Shown: positions 5,767-7,239 of the stretch, in pieces
Numbering within the stretch: the first letter of the stretch is position 1
Layout: each line of letters begins with the position of its first letter
Assembly: GCA_018377375.1 (NCBI GenBank)
Contig: JAGZZN010000073.1
Span: 1-7,239 of the forward strand
Reading direction: 5' to 3'
Origin: Streptococcus parasanguinis
Lineage (GTDB): Bacteria; Bacillota; Bacilli; Lactobacillales; Streptococcaceae
Length of the DNA stretch: 7,239 nt
The notes under the pieces: model-generated
The model's database searches: none
Told to the model about the DNA's origin: nothing
Seen by the model: only the letters and a program-made list of their open reading frames with translations
Made by a program: the position numbers and the translations under genes

Positions 5767-6606
5767 ATGACACAAGCATACGATGGCTTTGTCCATCTTG
5801 GATTTTCAAACCGAAATGGTCGTACAATTTCCCACAAGAAATACCAAGAAGGTAACTCTCGAGTATCAGCGGATAATTCAGATGCCAATGGTGTTCCTTA
5901 CTATTTCCTGATTAATATGGGTGGGGGCTTTGTCGAGGGTGAGCAGTATCAAGTGACCATTGATGTTAATAAAGATGCTCATGCCTTGGTAACAACCCAA
6001 ACACCTACCTATGTTTACAAGTGTGAAAGAGGACAGTTGACGCAACAACATACGTCCATCACACTTGAAGAAAATAGCTATTTGGAGTACATGGCTGATG
6101 AAGTCATTCCCTATTTGAAATCACGCTATTTCCAAACAAGTCGTATTGATATGGATAAGTCTGCCCACTTGATTTATTCAGATGGTGTGACGGCAGGTTG
6201 GTCTCATGAGGATTTGCCGTTTCAATACCATTATTTTCGTAATTTGACACAAATCTACCAAGATAATGAGCTTGTTTATAGCGATCAGACCCTCTTAGAG
6301 CCTCAGAAACAAGATATGTTTAAACTTGGTTATTTTGAAGGCTGGCGAAATTATAATAGTTTGGTAATGGTGTCACCAAATATTGACGAGGCTTTTGTTA
6401 AGGCTTTGCAGAAGCACTTAGAAGATCTGAATTTAGAGTCTGATTTTGCTATTTCATCCTTAGATATCCCAGGTCTGGTGTTACGTATCTTAGGAAAAAC
6501 TGCTGAGGATAATCGTCGCGTCATTTATGCCTGTGCAGACTATTTTAGACAAGAAATACATGGATTAACCCCTTTGAATTTGAGAAAAAATGATATGAGG
6601 AGATAA
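5767..6606 (+). CDS. ureD: Urease accessory protein UreD (UreH)
   Basis: A 279-residue scaffold protein that binds apo-urease directly and, with UreF and UreG, channels nickel to the active site. Family features are the N-terminal GFVHLGFSNRNGRT segment, LINMGGGFVEGEQ (48-60, the usual GGxxxGD with Glu in place of Asp), VTTQTPTYVY (75-84), YLEYMADEVIPYLKSRY (105-121), DGVTAGW (139-145) and LRILGKTAEDNRR (239-251). UreD is the least conserved urease protein, so residue-level claims are less firm. One base separates it from ureG; AGAGGA at 5753-5758, inside the end of ureG, is its ribosome binding site, so coupling is likely. Its place after ureG is typical of Gram-positive urease clusters. Confidence 0.95.
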   Translation: MTQAYDGFVHLGFSNRNGRTISHKKYQEGNSRVSADNSDANGVPYYFLINMGGGFVEGEQYQVTIDVNKDAHALVTTQTPTYVYKCERGQLTQQHTSITLEENSYLEYMADEVIPYLKSRYFQTSRIDMDKSAHLIYSDGVTAGWSHEDLPFQYHYFRNLTQIYQDNELVYSDQTLLEPQKQDMFKLGYFEGWRNYNSLVMVSPNIDEAFVKALQKHLEDLNLESDFAISSLDIPGLVLRILGKTAEDNRRVIYACADYFRQEIHGLTPLNLRKNDMRR

Positions 6607-6609
6607 AAA

Positions 6610-7239
6610 ATGCATATTCCTGAAAATTACCTAAGCCCTACGACTTGTGCGGCAATGGGGGCAGTTATGTTGCCTATTTGGTATAAGGCCGTCAAGGAAG
6701 TAAAGGTTAAAGTTGATACGGATAAAAAAACGATTCCTATGTTGGGAATCGGGACTTCCTTGTCCTTCCTTATCATGATGTTTAATCTTCCAGCCCCAGG
6801 TGGAACGAGTGCCCATGCTGTTGGAGCAGTGCTAATTGCTATATTGTTAGGGCCTTGGGCTTCCTGTTTAGCAGTTAGTGTGGCCCTGGCTATGCAGGCC
6901 TTGCTCTTTGGTGATGGTGGAATCTTGGCCTTTGGTGCTAACGCCTTTTGTATGGCCGTTGTTATGCCATTTGTAGGTTATGCTGTTTATAAACTCTTGA
7001 ATAAGTGGACAAAGAACAGGATAATTGCCAGCTTTTTTGGAGGTTATATTGGGATTGTAGCTGCAGCTCTGACTGTTGCAGTTTTACTAGGAATTCAGCC
7101 CATTCTCTTTAAAGATAGTAGTGGTAATCCGCTTTACAACCCATACCCTTTGAGAGTGACACTTCCAGTAATGGGCTTGACTCACCTCCTCATCGGTCTG
7201 GTAGAAGGATTCTTCACAGCTGGTGTTCAAGAATTCATT
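6610..7239 (+). CDS. ureM: CbiM/NikM-like nickel transporter subunit UreM, 3' end cut by window edge
   Basis: The substrate-binding membrane subunit of an ECF-type nickel transporter, open through 210 codons to the right edge. The N-terminus MHIPENYLSP fits the CbiM/NikM family, in which the free amino group of Met1, His2 and a second histidine hold the metal; here that second histidine is H69 in PGGTSAHAVG (63-72). QALLFGDGGILAFGAN (96-111) is another family block. Several membrane segments are visible, such as 44-60, 70-99, 112-128 and about 136-158. The start is certain because the metal site needs Met-His, and GAGGAG at 6597-6602 lies seven bases upstream. It follows ureD by three bases. 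Family sequence alone does not separate cobalt from nickel; the urease context makes nickel the clear choice. The symbol follows S. salivarius usage, where ureQ and ureO come next. Confidence 0.92.
   Translation, partial: MHIPENYLSPTTCAAMGAVMLPIWYKAVKEVKVKVDTDKKTIPMLGIGTSLSFLIMMFNLPAPGGTSAHAVGAVLIAILLGPWASCLAVSVALAMQALLFGDGGILAFGANAFCMAVVMPFVGYAVYKLLNKWTKNRIIASFFGGYIGIVAAALTVAVLLGIQPILFKDSSGNPLYNPYPLRVTLPVMGLTHLLIGLVEGFFTAGVQEFI

Noticed and set aside
1..7239. CRISPR arrays, insertion sequences, tRNA or rRNA genes
   Set aside because: No regularly spaced repeats, transposase frames, terminal inverted repeats or tRNA-like cloverleaf sequence seen in the window.

Overview
The window holds most of a Streptococcus urease operon in the order ureI-ureA-ureB-ureC-ureE-ureF-ureG-ureD-ureM, all on the + strand. 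The gene order, the amiS/ureI-type channel gene at the front, the CbiM/NikM-like nickel transporter gene at the back, the AT-rich low-GC codon usage and the strong AGGAGG ribosome binding sites point to the Streptococcus salivarius group (S. salivarius, S. thermophilus or S. vestibularis). I cannot tell which species from the window alone.

Layout. Positions 1-521 carry the 5' part of a gene on the minus strand for an unrecognised multi-pass membrane protein, running off the left edge. Positions 522-925 are a 404-base divergent intergenic region with no convincing gene. It holds a clear sigma-A promoter for ureI (TTGACA at 869, TATGAT at 891), a near-perfect CodY box against the -35, a GlnR-type box upstream, a TGTCA direct repeat further upstream, and a perfect short palindrome. 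From 926 the operon runs with gaps of 1-29 bases and one 11-base overlap. The exception is a 140-base gap between ureC and ureE that contains a terminator-like hairpin. The last gene, ureM, is open at the right edge after 210 codons; in this group ureQ and ureO normally follow.

How the genes work together. UreM, with partners beyond the window, should import nickel. UreE and UreG bind and deliver it, and UreD, UreF and UreG form the maturation complex that carbamylates the active-site lysine of UreC and loads two nickel ions. UreABC splits urea to ammonia and carbon dioxide in the cytoplasm, and UreI lets urea in. The ammonia raises pH, giving acid protection, and supplies nitrogen. All active-site residues of UreC, the GTPase motifs of UreG and the predicted metal-binding N-terminus of UreM are present, so the locus looks functional.

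This is a known system, not a new one. The less routine points are the stacked regulatory sites upstream of ureI, the hairpin that splits the structural genes from the accessory genes, a UreI with no histidine in its extracellular loops, and the divergent membrane-protein gene that shares the regulatory region.
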